DNA of 64,000 nt from assembly GCF_009846745.1 (NCBI RefSeq), contig NZ_AQPF01000003.1, positions 223,902 to 287,901 on the forward strand, in the 5' to 3' direction. How positions within the stretch are numbered: the stretch's first letter is position 1; each line of letters begins with the position of its first letter. The stretch comes from Alloalcanivorax xiamenensis. GTDB lineage: Bacteria > Pseudomonadota > Gammaproteobacteria > Pseudomonadales > Alcanivoracaceae. Positions 7,062 to 15,456 of the stretch are shown here, one piece after another. The notes below the pieces were generated by a model. That model worked only from the letters and a program-made list of their open reading frames with translations. It did not search any database and had not been told where the DNA came from. Position numbers and translations under genes: made by a program.

Positions 7062-7859
7062 ATGAGCGCGCAAGCCGATCTCAATGCCCCTCTGATACTG
7101 CGAGAAGACCAGGATGGCCTGGTCACTTTGACCCTGAACCGGCCCCGCCACTACAACGCCTTGTCCGAGGAGATGCTGGCGGCGCTGAAAACCGAACTGG
7201 ATGCCCTGGCCAACGACGAGACCTTGCGCTGCGTGGTGTTGCGGGCGGCGGGCAAGGCGTTTTGCGCCGGCCATGACCTGCGTCAGATGCACGGGCATCT
7301 GGGCGAGCAGGACTACTACCAACAATTGTTCGCCACCTGCAGCGGCGTGATGCAAAGCTTGTTGGCGGTACCGGTACCGGTGATCGCGGCCGTTCAGGGC
7401 GTGGCCACCGCTGCCGGCTGCCAACTGGTCGCCAGTTGCGATCTGGCGGTGGCCACGGACAGCGCCCGTTTCGCTGTATCCGGCATCAATGCCGGGCTAT
7501 TCTGCTCCACGCCTTCGGTGGCGCTGTCCCGCAATGTCCCGGCCAAGCGTGCCTTCGAGATGCTGGTGACCGCGCGCTTCATCGACGCCGCCACCGCCGC
7601 CGACTGGGGATTGATCAATCAAGCCGTGCCAGAGGCGGAACTGGACGGCGCGGTAACCGCCCTGGCCGCGTCGATCATGGAAAAAAGCCCGGCGGCGATC
7701 CGCCATGGCAAGGCCATGTTCTACCGGCAACGGCAACTGCCCCTGGACGAGGCTTACCGTTTCGCCGGCGAGGTGATGGCCCGGAACATGATGGAAGCGG
7801 ACGCCGCCGAAGGGATCGACGCCTTCCTCAACAAACGGTCGGCGCAATGGCAATACTAA
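7062..7859 (+). CDS. Enoyl-CoA hydratase/isomerase family protein (ECHDC3-like)
   Basis: 265-residue crotonase-fold protein. It has the CoA-binding LNRPRHYNALSEEM and the oxyanion-hole segments CAGHDLRQMHG and GVATAAGCQLVASCDLAVA. The two glutamates that catalyse hydration in classical enoyl-CoA hydratase are not at the usual places (AAGCQL instead of GGGCEL; GINAGLFCSTP instead of PEI-type sequence). This pattern is that of the ECHDC3 group, whose reaction is unclear. The ATG at 7062 lies 7 bases after GGAG; a GTG directly before it is possible. A LysR gene starts 4 bases after its stop, suggesting a shared transcript. Confidence 0.8.
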   Translation: MSAQADLNAPLILREDQDGLVTLTLNRPRHYNALSEEMLAALKTELDALANDETLRCVVLRAAGKAFCAGHDLRQMHGHLGEQDYYQQLFATCSGVMQSLLAVPVPVIAAVQGVATAAGCQLVASCDLAVATDSARFAVSGINAGLFCSTPSVALSRNVPAKRAFEMLVTARFIDAATAADWGLINQAVPEAELDGAVTALAASIMEKSPAAIRHGKAMFYRQRQLPLDEAYRFAGEVMARNMMEADAAEGIDAFLNKRSAQWQY

Positions 7860-7863
7860 ACGG

Positions 7864-8862
7864 ATGAACGAGCACACCCGGACCTCTTTGCCCGCCGGCT
7901 TCATGCGGCGCCTGCCACCACTGGTGGCGCTGGCCTATTTCGAGGTGGCGGCGCGCACCCGCAGTTTCGCCGCCGCCGCCAAGGAACTGAGTGTGACCCC
8001 GGCGGCGGTGAGTCATCAGATCAAGGCCCTGGAAGAACAACTCGGAGTCGCTCTGTTCATTCGCCACCATCGCCGGGTGACGCCCACGGCGACGGCCCTG
8101 AGCATCCTTCCCCGGTTACAGGACGGCTTCGCCGCGCTGGTCGATGCCGTCGATGAACTGCGCAGCCAGGGCGAGGCCCGGAACGTCATCACGGTGTGCG
8201 CCGAGCCGCTGTTCGCCACCAAATGGCTGGTGCCGCGCCTGCACCGCTTCTACGCCCGCCACCCGGAGGCGGAAGTGCGGCTGCAGGCCAGTCTGCATTC
8301 CGTGGATACCGCCCCCGGCGGACCGGTCACCGCGTCCGCCTTTTCCCGCGCCGGCATCGATCTGACCATCCGCTTCGGCTACGGCCAATATCCCGACATG
8401 CACAGTTCACCGCTGTTGGAAGTGGCCCTGGTACCGGTGGCCGCCCCCGGAGCGGGCCGGAACACCATCACCGAAGTACTCGATAACGGCGCCCTGCTTA
8501 CCGACAATACCGCTGGCCGCTCCAGCGAGCGGTTCGGCTGGCGCGAATGGTGCGAAGCGGCCGGCGAACCTTTTCCCGCCGACGCTCGCGAGCATCACTT
8601 TGGCAACGGCTTGCTGGCTCTGGAGGCCACCCTGACCGGCCAGGGCGCCTGGCTGGTCTGCCCCGAACTGGTGAAAACGGAGCTGGCCTCGGGCACCCTG
8701 CGCCGGTTGAGCGAAGTGGCGCTGCCCTGCCGATTCCATTACTTCATCGTCAGCCCGGAGCGCGCCTCCCCCCGGTCCATCGTCACCGACTTCCACGACT
8801 GGCTGCTGGATGAAGGCTGTCCGGCCAACGGACCAGAACCCGGAACCGCCTCGGCCCGCTAG
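7864..8862 (+). CDS. LysR-family regulator, GcvA-like
   Basis: 332-residue LysR-type regulator. The winged HTH (about 18-78) reads LVALAYFEVAARTRSFAAAA, then KELSVTPAAVSHQIKALEEQ, the GcvA/AmpR-type signature. A substrate-binding domain follows (about 105-315: FATKWLVPRLHRFYARHPEA, then DLTIRFGYGQYPDMHSSPLL). The ATG at 7864 is 4 bases after the crotonase stop. Its own TAG stop is formed by the left arm of the inverted repeat at 8860-8947. Target genes unknown; the two upstream genes are the obvious candidates. Confidence 0.85.
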   Translation: MNEHTRTSLPAGFMRRLPPLVALAYFEVAARTRSFAAAAKELSVTPAAVSHQIKALEEQLGVALFIRHHRRVTPTATALSILPRLQDGFAALVDAVDELRSQGEARNVITVCAEPLFATKWLVPRLHRFYARHPEAEVRLQASLHSVDTAPGGPVTASAFSRAGIDLTIRFGYGQYPDMHSSPLLEVALVPVAAPGAGRNTITEVLDNGALLTDNTAGRSSERFGWREWCEAAGEPFPADAREHHFGNGLLALEATLTGQGAWLVCPELVKTELASGTLRRLSEVALPCRFHYFIVSPERASPRSIVTDFHDWLLDEGCPANGPEPGTASAR

Positions 8863-8947
8863 GGCCTGCTCACACTACTTGCATCCCGCCTAGTTGGAAG
8901 CAAAAAGGGCAAGCAGGCGGGACGCAAGTAGTGTGAACAAGGCCCTA
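8860..8947. repeat. Long near-perfect inverted repeat between convergent genes
   Basis: A 32-base left arm (8860-8891) is matched by a 33-base right arm (8915-8947) in inverse orientation, with only a few mismatches and a 23-base loop. The shared core is CACACTACTTGC-TCCCGCCT. The arms supply the stop codons of both convergent genes (TAG at 8860-8862 and, on the minus strand, 8947-8945). A half copy of the same element lies at 31065-31094. Likely acts as a bidirectional terminator. Confidence 0.8.
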
Positions 8948-9934
8948 GTTCCCCACGGTGCGCATGCCTTCCTCGCCGTAACGTTCGCCAGCGGCACCGT
9001 GGCGGGGAAAGATCGCATCCAGTTGCGCCAGTTCGTCGTCGCTCAGCCGCACCTCCAGCGCCGCCAGATTCTCCCGCAGATAACGGCGGCGTTTGGTGCC
9101 GAACAGCGCGATCACATCCTCACCCCGGGCCAGTACCCAGGCCAGCGCCAGCTGCGATGGCAGCACCTGTTTCTGTTCCGCCAGCGCATGCACCTGATCC
9201 ACCAGGTCCAGATTGCGTTGAAAATTCTCACCTTGGAAACGTGGGTTGTGGCGACGGAAATCCCCTTCCTCGAAATCCCCCGGCGAGCGGATCGCGCCGG
9301 TCAGGAATCCCCGGCCCAGCGGGCTGTAGGCGACGAAGCTGATGCCCAGCTCACGGCAGGTACCCAATACCCCGTCTTCCGGATCACGGGTCCATAGCGA
9401 GTATTCGCTCTGCAACGCGCTGATGGGGTGGACCGCCTGCGCCCGGCGCAGGGTTTCCGGCGCCGCCTCGCTCAATCCCAGGTAGCGGACCTTCCCTTCC
9501 CTCACCAGATCGGCCATGGCGCCAACGGTGTCCTCGATCGGCACTTGCGGATCCACCCGGTGCTGGTAATACAAGTCGATGGTGTCCACGCCCAGACGGC
9601 GCAGGCTGCCTTCCACGGACTGGCGCACGTAATCCGGGCGGCCATTGATACCACGGGCGTGCGGATCCGAGGGATCGCGGACAATGCCGAATTTGGTGGC
9701 CAGAAAGGCCTGATCACGCTTGCCGGCGATGGCGCGCCCCACCAGTTCTTCATTGGTGTGCGGTCCATACATGTCGGCGGTATCGATCAGGGTGACGTTC
9801 TTCTCCAGAGCCGCGTGCAAGGTGGCCATGGATTCCCGGTCGTCCCGATCACCATAGAAGTCACTCATGCCCATGCAGCCCAGGCCCAGAGCCGAGACCA
9901 GCGGACCGTCCCGGCCCAGTCGTCGTTGTTGCAT
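8945..9934 (-). CDS. Aldo/keto reductase
   Basis: 329-residue NADPH-dependent aldo/keto reductase of the YajO/AKR13-like bacterial group. Marks in order: QRRLGRDGPLVSALGLGCMGMSDFYG, catalytic Asp and Tyr in LIDTADMYGPHTNEELVGRA, the Lys of FLATKFGIVRD, the catalytic His region DLYYQHRVDPQVPIEDTVG, and the cofactor end PLGRGFLTG and IALFGTKRRRYLREN. The ATG at 9934 follows CGAGGAGTTCGAAG; an upstream in-frame ATG (10003) has no such site. Divergent from a LysR gene with a clear operator between them. Confidence 0.9.
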   Translation of the reverse strand: MQQRRLGRDGPLVSALGLGCMGMSDFYGDRDDRESMATLHAALEKNVTLIDTADMYGPHTNEELVGRAIAGKRDQAFLATKFGIVRDPSDPHARGINGRPDYVRQSVEGSLRRLGVDTIDLYYQHRVDPQVPIEDTVGAMADLVREGKVRYLGLSEAAPETLRRAQAVHPISALQSEYSLWTRDPEDGVLGTCRELGISFVAYSPLGRGFLTGAIRSPGDFEEGDFRRHNPRFQGENFQRNLDLVDQVHALAEQKQVLPSQLALAWVLARGEDVIALFGTKRRRYLRENLAALEVRLSDDELAQLDAIFPRHGAAGERYGEEGMRTVGN

Positions 9935-10036
9935 CTTCGAACTCCTCGACGGATAGGTTCTTTGCAATGAAAGAAAACAGACCGGCAAAGTGTGTTCGTT
10001 CAATCCTGGCCGATAAACAGGTATTCGTGATTAACT

Positions 10037-10057
10037 CTGTTCATCATTTCTGAACAG
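10037..10057. promoter_or_regulatory. LysR-type operator dyad
   Basis: CTGTTCA (10037-10043) and TGAACAG (10051-10057) form a perfect dyad with a 7-base centre; the inner part has the T-N11-A form of LysR sites. It lies 13 bases before the LysR ATG and about 100 bases before the divergent reductase start, the usual autoregulator position. Confidence 0.6.
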
Positions 10058-10070
10058 TGGCGATCGTCTC

Positions 10071-10985
10071 ATGGACCGTCTGCGAGCCATGGAAATTTTT
10101 GTCCGGGTGGTGGAAGCCGGTAATTTCACCCGGGCCGCGGAAACCCTGTCACTGCCCAAAGCCACGGTAAGCACGGCGGTGCGGCAACTCGAAGACCATC
10201 TTGGTGTCCAGTTGCTGCACCGCACCACCCGGCGGGTGTCCCTGACTCTGGATGGGAGCGCTTACTACGAGCGCAGCCTTCACTTGCTGGAGGAACTGGC
10301 GGACACCGAGGCGCTGTTCACCGACGGCCACCGACCGGCCGGGCGGCTCCGTGTCAACATGCCGGCCCGGCCGGCACGGCTGGTGATCCTGCCCCGTTTG
10401 ATGGCGTTTTCCGAGACTTATCCGGACATTCACCTGGAATTGGGCATCAACGACCGGCTGGTGGATCTGGTCCAGGAAGGCGTGGACTGCGCGCTGCGCG
10501 TAGGTGAGTTATCCGACTCCAGCCTGGTGGCCCGTCGTCTGGGCTACCTCACCGAGATCAGCTGCGCCTCGCCCACTTACCTGGCCCGGTACGGCACACC
10601 AGCAACCCCACAAGACCTTTCCCGTCACCAGGTGGTCAACTATCACTCCGGCCGCACCGGCCGGCCGCTGCCTTGGGAATACACCGAGCACGGCCGGGTC
10701 CACGAGTGCCAACCGGACGGGTGCCTGACCGTGGACAATTCAGAGGCTTACATCAGTGCCGCCCTGGCCGGCTTCGGCCTGGTGCAAGTGCCGCTGTACA
10801 GCGTCCGCCCCCATCTCGACAACGGCGAGCTGGTGGAAGTGCTGGCGGACTATCGGCCGGTGCCGAGCCCGGTGTCGGTGGTGTATGCGCACCACCGACA
10901 CCGCTCATCCAAGGTCCGGGCCTTCGTCGACTGGCTGGAGCAGACACTGCGCGACCTTCCCGGTCTGGAGCGTCATCCTCGGTAA
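10071..10985 (+). CDS. LysR-family regulator (CrgA/DmlR-like)
   Basis: 304-residue LysR regulator. The N-terminal winged HTH is MDRLRAMEIFVRVVEAGNFT followed by RAAETLSLPKATVSTAVRQL, and the effector domain runs from about 90 to 295 (PARLVILPRLMAFSETYPDI, then CALRVGELSDSSLVARRLGY). It is transcribed away from the aldo/keto reductase, with the dyad at 10037-10057 between them, and probably controls that gene and itself. The inducer cannot be predicted. Confidence 0.85.
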   Translation: MDRLRAMEIFVRVVEAGNFTRAAETLSLPKATVSTAVRQLEDHLGVQLLHRTTRRVSLTLDGSAYYERSLHLLEELADTEALFTDGHRPAGRLRVNMPARPARLVILPRLMAFSETYPDIHLELGINDRLVDLVQEGVDCALRVGELSDSSLVARRLGYLTEISCASPTYLARYGTPATPQDLSRHQVVNYHSGRTGRPLPWEYTEHGRVHECQPDGCLTVDNSEAYISAALAGFGLVQVPLYSVRPHLDNGELVEVLADYRPVPSPVSVVYAHHRHRSSKVRAFVDWLEQTLRDLPGLERHPR

Positions 10986-11068
10986 CGACCAGGATGAATG
11001 CAGGCCGACATCGCGATCCGCGGGCCACTGTTTTCCCATGGTTTTTGGAATGGCGCCAGACGTCGGAC

Positions 11069-11246
11069 GCTGACACGCCCGCACGCGGATTCGCTGGCAA
11101 GCTCGCTTCCCACAGCGACTTCGTAGGTCCCCCGTGGGAAGCGAGCTTGCTCGCGAATACAGTGCGGATTCATGTCTACAAGGCCGCGTAAGCGGGTCAT
11201 GGGTTTGGCGTGTAAGCGTGCCAGCGAGTTGTGGGACAGCAGCGGC
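11069..11246. repeat. Composite repeat element, copy A, containing a REP-like pair
   Basis: Fills the gap between the LysR gene and aacS. The order is ACACGC-NNN-CACGC, an inverted REP-like pair (11088-11160: TTCGCTGGCAAGCTCGCTTC, then GGGAAGCGAGCTTGCTCGCG), then ATTCATGTCTACAAGGCCGC and a trailing part with GTGT and TGGGACAGCAG. The same order recurs, diverged, at 44046-44215. Looks like a small non-autonomous element rather than a lone REP. Confidence 0.6.
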
Positions 11247-13244
11247 TCACGAGCCGCGATCTTCCAGCAGGTTCGCCTGACGCAACCGGTCACGAATCCG
11301 ATCCAGTGCCTCCGGGTTGGCCAGGGCATCGCGATTATCGCTACGGGCGGCACCGTTGAGCAGCGCGGCCACCGCCAGTTCCACCTTCTTACCGCTGCGG
11401 GTATAGGGAATATCCGGCACCGCGATAACGTGCTTGGGAACGTGACGCGGGCTGGCCCCCGTGCGTATCCTTGCCCGCAGACGCTGTATCAGTTCCTCGC
11501 TCAGTTCCCCGTCGTCATTCGCCACCACCAGCAGCACCACTTCCACATCACCGTCGATCTGACGCCCCACCACCAGACTGTCCTTGACCCGCCCCTCGGT
11601 TTCCACCTGACGATAGATCTCCGCGGTGCCGATACGCACACCACCGGGATTCAAAGTGGCATCGGAACGACCGTGAATCACCGCGCCGCCGTGTTCGGTA
11701 AAGTGAATGAAATCGCCGTGTGCCCAGACCCCGGGGAAGGTTTGGAAATAGGCGGCACGATAACGCTCGCCCCGCGGGTCACCCCAGAACGCCACCGGCA
11801 TGGACGGCAACGGCTGTCGGCATACCAGTTCACCCCGACCTTCGCTGACCGGTTCGCCGTCGTCCCCGTAAGCCGCCGCGTCCACGCCCAGGAAACGGCA
11901 CTGGATCTCCCCCCGGCGCACCGGCAACAGCGGCGTGGCGCCGACAAAACAGCCGCAGATATCGGTGCCGCCAGCGATGGAACCGAGCAGCACACCGGGC
12001 GCGCCATCGGCATAGACCCAGTCATAATCCTCCGGCAGCAACGGCGATCCGGTGGAGAACAACACGCGCAGAGCGGACAGGTCGAGCGTCCTCGCCGGCG
12101 CCAGCCCGGCCTTGCGGCATCCCGCCAGGAAGCGCGCACTGGTGCCAAAGTGAGTGACCCGTTCGTCCGCCACCCGGTGCCACAACATGTCCAGATCCGG
12201 ATAACCGGGCGAGCCGTCCACGGTGATCACCGCCGCACCGGTAAGCAAAGCTGAAGCCTGCCAGTTCCACATCATCCAGCCGCACGTGGTGAAATAGAGG
12301 AAACGGTCCTCCGGCCCGACATCGCCGTGCAACATCAATTCCTTGGCATGGTTGACCAGTAACCCGGCGGCGCCATGGACGATGCACTTGGGTTTACCGG
12401 TGGTGCCGGAGGAGTAAAGGATGTACACCGGATGATCCGGCGGCAGCGGCGTGAACGATGGGGCCTGGCCTTCGCCCTCGGCCAGCGCCGCTGGCCAGGA
12501 GGTGACCAGATCACCGGCCACGGCCGGCTGATCCGGCAGTTGTTCGACGCTGACCACGCAACGCAAGCCCGGCAGTTCCCTGATCAACCCGGCGAAGTCC
12601 TCCTGACGCGGGAATACCTTGCCGCCGTAGCCGTAACCGTTCACCACGATCAGGGCGGCGGGTTCAATCTGGCTAAAGCGATCCAGGATGGCGCCGGTGC
12701 CGAAGTCCGGGGAGGCGGAGCTCCAGATTGCCCCCAGGCTGGTGGCCGCCAGCATCCCCACCAGAGCTTCATAACCGTTGGTCACCACCGCGGCGACACG
12801 ATCCCCCCGAACAATGCCCCGGGCACGAAGAAAGGCTTCCAGAGCCCCCACATCCGCCTTCAGTTGCGCATAACTCTTGCGCAATACCGGCCGGGTTTCG
12901 CAATAGGCCACCACCGCCTCACGGGCGGCGTGCTCTCCTTCCGCGAAACGCAGCAGATTGGCGGCGAAGTTCATGCGCATGCCGGGAAACCACTCGGCGC
13001 CGGGCATGCCATGACCTCCCAGCACCCTCTTGGCCGGCACCTCGCATATCAGCCCGCAATAGTCCCACAGCTGCCGCCAGAACGACTCCAATTCCTCAAT
13101 CGACCACTGATGCAAGGCGTGATAGTCGGCAAAGGGGCCAAACCCCCGTGTTTCCAGCCATGTTTTGAAACGTCCCATCTGACAGTTGGCCAGGGTATCC
13201 GCCGAAGGGGACCAGACCATCGGGGAATCTTCCATCTTGCTCAT
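11247..13244 (-). CDS. Acetoacetyl-CoA synthetase
   Basis: 665-residue ANL-superfamily ligase: acetoacetate + CoA + ATP to acetoacetyl-CoA + AMP + PPi. An acetyl-CoA synthetase-like N-terminal cap is followed by the P-loop YILYSSGTTGKPKCIVHG (about 272-289), the VTHFGTSARFLAGC and GSIAGGTDICGCFVGA substrate-pocket regions, and the C-terminal hinge/Lys motif PYTRSGKKVELAV. The last is typical of AacS and carries the conserved Lys. Length fits AacS (about 650). It is the last gene of the TRAP operon, 125 bases after dctM. The context suggests that the transporter brings in acetoacetate or a precursor. Confidence 0.9.
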   Translation of the reverse strand: MSKMEDSPMVWSPSADTLANCQMGRFKTWLETRGFGPFADYHALHQWSIEELESFWRQLWDYCGLICEVPAKRVLGGHGMPGAEWFPGMRMNFAANLLRFAEGEHAAREAVVAYCETRPVLRKSYAQLKADVGALEAFLRARGIVRGDRVAAVVTNGYEALVGMLAATSLGAIWSSASPDFGTGAILDRFSQIEPAALIVVNGYGYGGKVFPRQEDFAGLIRELPGLRCVVSVEQLPDQPAVAGDLVTSWPAALAEGEGQAPSFTPLPPDHPVYILYSSGTTGKPKCIVHGAAGLLVNHAKELMLHGDVGPEDRFLYFTTCGWMMWNWQASALLTGAAVITVDGSPGYPDLDMLWHRVADERVTHFGTSARFLAGCRKAGLAPARTLDLSALRVLFSTGSPLLPEDYDWVYADGAPGVLLGSIAGGTDICGCFVGATPLLPVRRGEIQCRFLGVDAAAYGDDGEPVSEGRGELVCRQPLPSMPVAFWGDPRGERYRAAYFQTFPGVWAHGDFIHFTEHGGAVIHGRSDATLNPGGVRIGTAEIYRQVETEGRVKDSLVVGRQIDGDVEVVLLVVANDDGELSEELIQRLRARIRTGASPRHVPKHVIAVPDIPYTRSGKKVELAVAALLNGAARSDNRDALANPEALDRIRDRLRQANLLEDRGS

Positions 13245-13268
13245 TCATTTCTCCTATTAAAAAACGTC

Positions 13269-13343
13269 ATGCCGGACTCGATCCGGCATCTCCTTCCACG
13301 GAGCCACGCGCCCTGCGGAGGGAGAGCCCGGGTCAAGCCCGGG
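13269..13343. repeat. Two short palindromes between dctM and aacS
   Basis: ATGCCGGA-CTCGA-TCCGGCAT (13269-13289) and CCCGGG-TCAAG-CCCGGG (13327-13343) resemble dispersed palindromes common in many proteobacterial genomes. They could form RNA hairpins that lower aacS expression relative to the transporter genes. Confidence 0.5.
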
Positions 13344-13369
13344 ATGAAGGGGTGTTTGTCAGAGGTGCC

Positions 13370-14740
13370 CTAAGGCCCGCCGTAGATTTCGTTGGGTAGC
13401 CAGGTGGCCAGCGGCTCGAACCAGAACACCAGCGCCAACCCCAGCAGTTGCAACAGAATGAACGGCAATACACCGAGATAGATATGGCGCGTGGTGATCC
13501 CCGGCGGGCACACGCCCTTGATATAGAACAGCGCGAAGCCCACCGGAGGGGTCAAAAACGAGGTCTGCAGACACAGCGCGAACAGAATGGCGAACCACAC
13601 CGGCTCCACGCCCAGGGAGAACACCACCGGCGCCACCAGCGGCAGAATGATCAAGGTGATTTCCACCCAGTCCAGAAAAAAACCGAGCAGGAACGTGACC
13701 AGAAGAATGGTCAGCACAATACCGGTGGTGCCGAACGGCAAACCGGTGATCGCCGCGCGGATGACATCATCGCCGCCCAATCCGCGCAGCACCGCCGCGA
13801 ACACCGTGGCGCCGATGAAGATGCCAAAAATAAACGCCGTGGTACGGCTGGTTTGATAGAGCGCGTCCCTGAGCACCGTCATATTCAGACGCCGGCTGAG
13901 CAACGCCATCAACAGAGCCCCCGCCGCGCCCACGCCAGACGCTTCCGTCGTGGTGGCGATACCAAAAAAGATCGAGCCCAGCACGGCAATAATCAGCGCC
14001 AGCGGCGGCACCACCGACAAGAACAGATCCCGGACCGCGCGCCCGTCCAGACGTTCCTGATGTTTCGGCGCTGGCGCCAGATCCTTCTTCAACCACGATG
14101 CGGTGATGATGTAGAGGATGTACATCGCCCCCAGCATCATGCCCGGGATCAAGGCCCCCATGAACAGTTTGCCGACGGAAGCCGCGGAGGTACCCAGGCG
14201 ATCCGCCATCAACACCAGCATGATGCTCGGCGGCACCAGAATACCCAGGGTGCCCACCGAACAGGCGGTGCCCACGGCCAGCGATTTGTTGTACTGGGCC
14301 TGCATCATCGGTCCCAGCGACAACATGCCCAACAACACCACGGAAGCGCCGACGATGCCGGTGGACGCCGCCAGCAGAATGCCCACCACCACCACGGTGA
14401 TCGCGTACCCGCCGCGCAACGGCCCGAGTACCCGTACCAGACTGTGCATCAGTTTCTCGGCGATGCCGGAGCGGTCCAGCATGATGCCCATGAAGATGAA
14501 AAGCGGTAGCGCCACCATCAGTTCATTGGCCACGATGCCGTATATGCGGGCATCCAGCACGCCGATGGTTCCGGCCCAGGTGAACCAGAGATCGGCGTCG
14601 AAATACTGAATCAATACACTGCCAATGACAGCGAACAACAGTCCCACGCCCGCCAGCGCCCAGGCCACGGGGAAGCCCAATAGCAGCAACCCCATGAAAC
14701 TGGCGAACATGGCAATAACCAGAGTTTGTTCCAGACCCAT
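13370..14740 (-). CDS. TRAP transporter large permease (DctM family)
   Basis: 456-residue polytopic membrane protein, the ion-coupled large subunit of a tripartite ATP-independent periplasmic transporter. About 12 hydrophobic segments are visible, with family marks ALPLFIFMGIMLDRSGIAEK, AASTGIVGASVVLLGMLSL, GILVPPSIMLVLMADRLGTS and LGFFLDWVEITLIILPLVAP. It has an insert of about 25 residues (WLKKDLAPAPKHQERLDGRA) in the middle loop, which fits the fatty-acid/mannitol-chloroaromatic type of TRAP permease. It starts 18 bases after the small permease stop. Confidence 0.92.
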   Translation of the reverse strand: MGLEQTLVIAMFASFMGLLLLGFPVAWALAGVGLLFAVIGSVLIQYFDADLWFTWAGTIGVLDARIYGIVANELMVALPLFIFMGIMLDRSGIAEKLMHSLVRVLGPLRGGYAITVVVVGILLAASTGIVGASVVLLGMLSLGPMMQAQYNKSLAVGTACSVGTLGILVPPSIMLVLMADRLGTSAASVGKLFMGALIPGMMLGAMYILYIITASWLKKDLAPAPKHQERLDGRAVRDLFLSVVPPLALIIAVLGSIFFGIATTTEASGVGAAGALLMALLSRRLNMTVLRDALYQTSRTTAFIFGIFIGATVFAAVLRGLGGDDVIRAAITGLPFGTTGIVLTILLVTFLLGFFLDWVEITLIILPLVAPVVFSLGVEPVWFAILFALCLQTSFLTPPVGFALFYIKGVCPPGITTRHIYLGVLPFILLQLLGLALVFWFEPLATWLPNEIYGGP

Positions 14741-14758
14741 AATAGTGGTGCCTCTCGA

Positions 14759-15367
14759 TCAAGGGTGGGGATGAGCACCATCGTGTTCATCCGTGCCGGG
14801 CTGGATTTGACGAGGAAAACGGAACAGGAAAGTGGCGCAGCGCAATCCCCGGGAGAACAACGCCACGGCCACCAGCATCAACCCCAGAGGCAAAACGCTT
14901 TTGAAAATAAACCGGTGCGACAGCCCACTGGGGGCCTGGGAGCGCTCGCTGAAGGTGTAGGCCTTGTAGGCGTAGGGCACCAGCGCGTCGATCATCAAAT
15001 AAAGAATCGGCAGGGCCAGCAGGACGATGGCCACCAGTTCGATCCACCCCTGGGCTTTCAGGGAAAATTTTTCCCGCAACACATCCACTCTGACGTGATC
15101 GTCCCGCACCACGGCGTAGCCCAGGGTCAACATCATGGCGGCGCCGAATAAGTGCCAGGACAATTCTTCCAGGGCGATGGAGCCCTCATTCATCACGAAA
15201 CGGCTGAACACATTGCTCAACACCACCGCCAGGACGGCCAGCCAGAGCCAGGAGCACAGACGCCCCACTCCGGCCACGAACGTATCCAGCCGCCAGGACA
15301 ACCGGTTGTAAGGCAAGGCATTGGCCGCGGGAGTGGCGGCAGCGGGAGAAACGGGCTTGTCGGTCAC
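14759..15367 (-). CDS. TRAP transporter small permease (DctQ family)
   Basis: 202-residue membrane protein with four hydrophobic segments (near LCSWLWLAVLAVVLSNVFSR, EELSWHLFGAAMMLTLGYAV, WIELVAIVLLALPILYLMID and SVLPLGLMLVAVALFSRGLR) and the DctQ mark LSWHLFG. I chose the GTG at 15367, 5 bases after AGAGG; an in-frame TTG at 15391 would lengthen it by 8 residues. It lies between the receptor and large permease genes. Confidence 0.88.
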   Translation of the reverse strand: MTDKPVSPAAATPAANALPYNRLSWRLDTFVAGVGRLCSWLWLAVLAVVLSNVFSRFVMNEGSIALEELSWHLFGAAMMLTLGYAVVRDDHVRVDVLREKFSLKAQGWIELVAIVLLALPILYLMIDALVPYAYKAYTFSERSQAPSGLSHRFIFKSVLPLGLMLVAVALFSRGLRCATFLFRFPRQIQPGTDEHDGAHPHP

Positions 15368-15399
15368 GATCACCTCTGCATCGGATAGCAAATGACGTC

Positions 15400-15423
15400 G
15401 GCAGGCACCGGACAGTGCCTGCC
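15400..15423 (-). promoter_or_regulatory. Intercistronic hairpin between dctP and dctQ
   Basis: GGCAGGCAC (15400-15408) pairs with GTGCCTGCC (15415-15423) around a 6-base loop, in the 89-base gap after the receptor stop. Stem-loops here are a known way to stabilise the receptor part of the mRNA or attenuate read-through, so that receptor exceeds permease. Confidence 0.6.
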
Positions 15424-15456
15424 CCGGGGTTATCCGGTTCGGGTCAGTGGTACTGC

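Noticed and set aside
13269..13343. Palindromes as a sigma-70 terminator of dctM
   Set aside because: No T-run follows and aacS is probably co-transcribed, so they are listed as repeats only.
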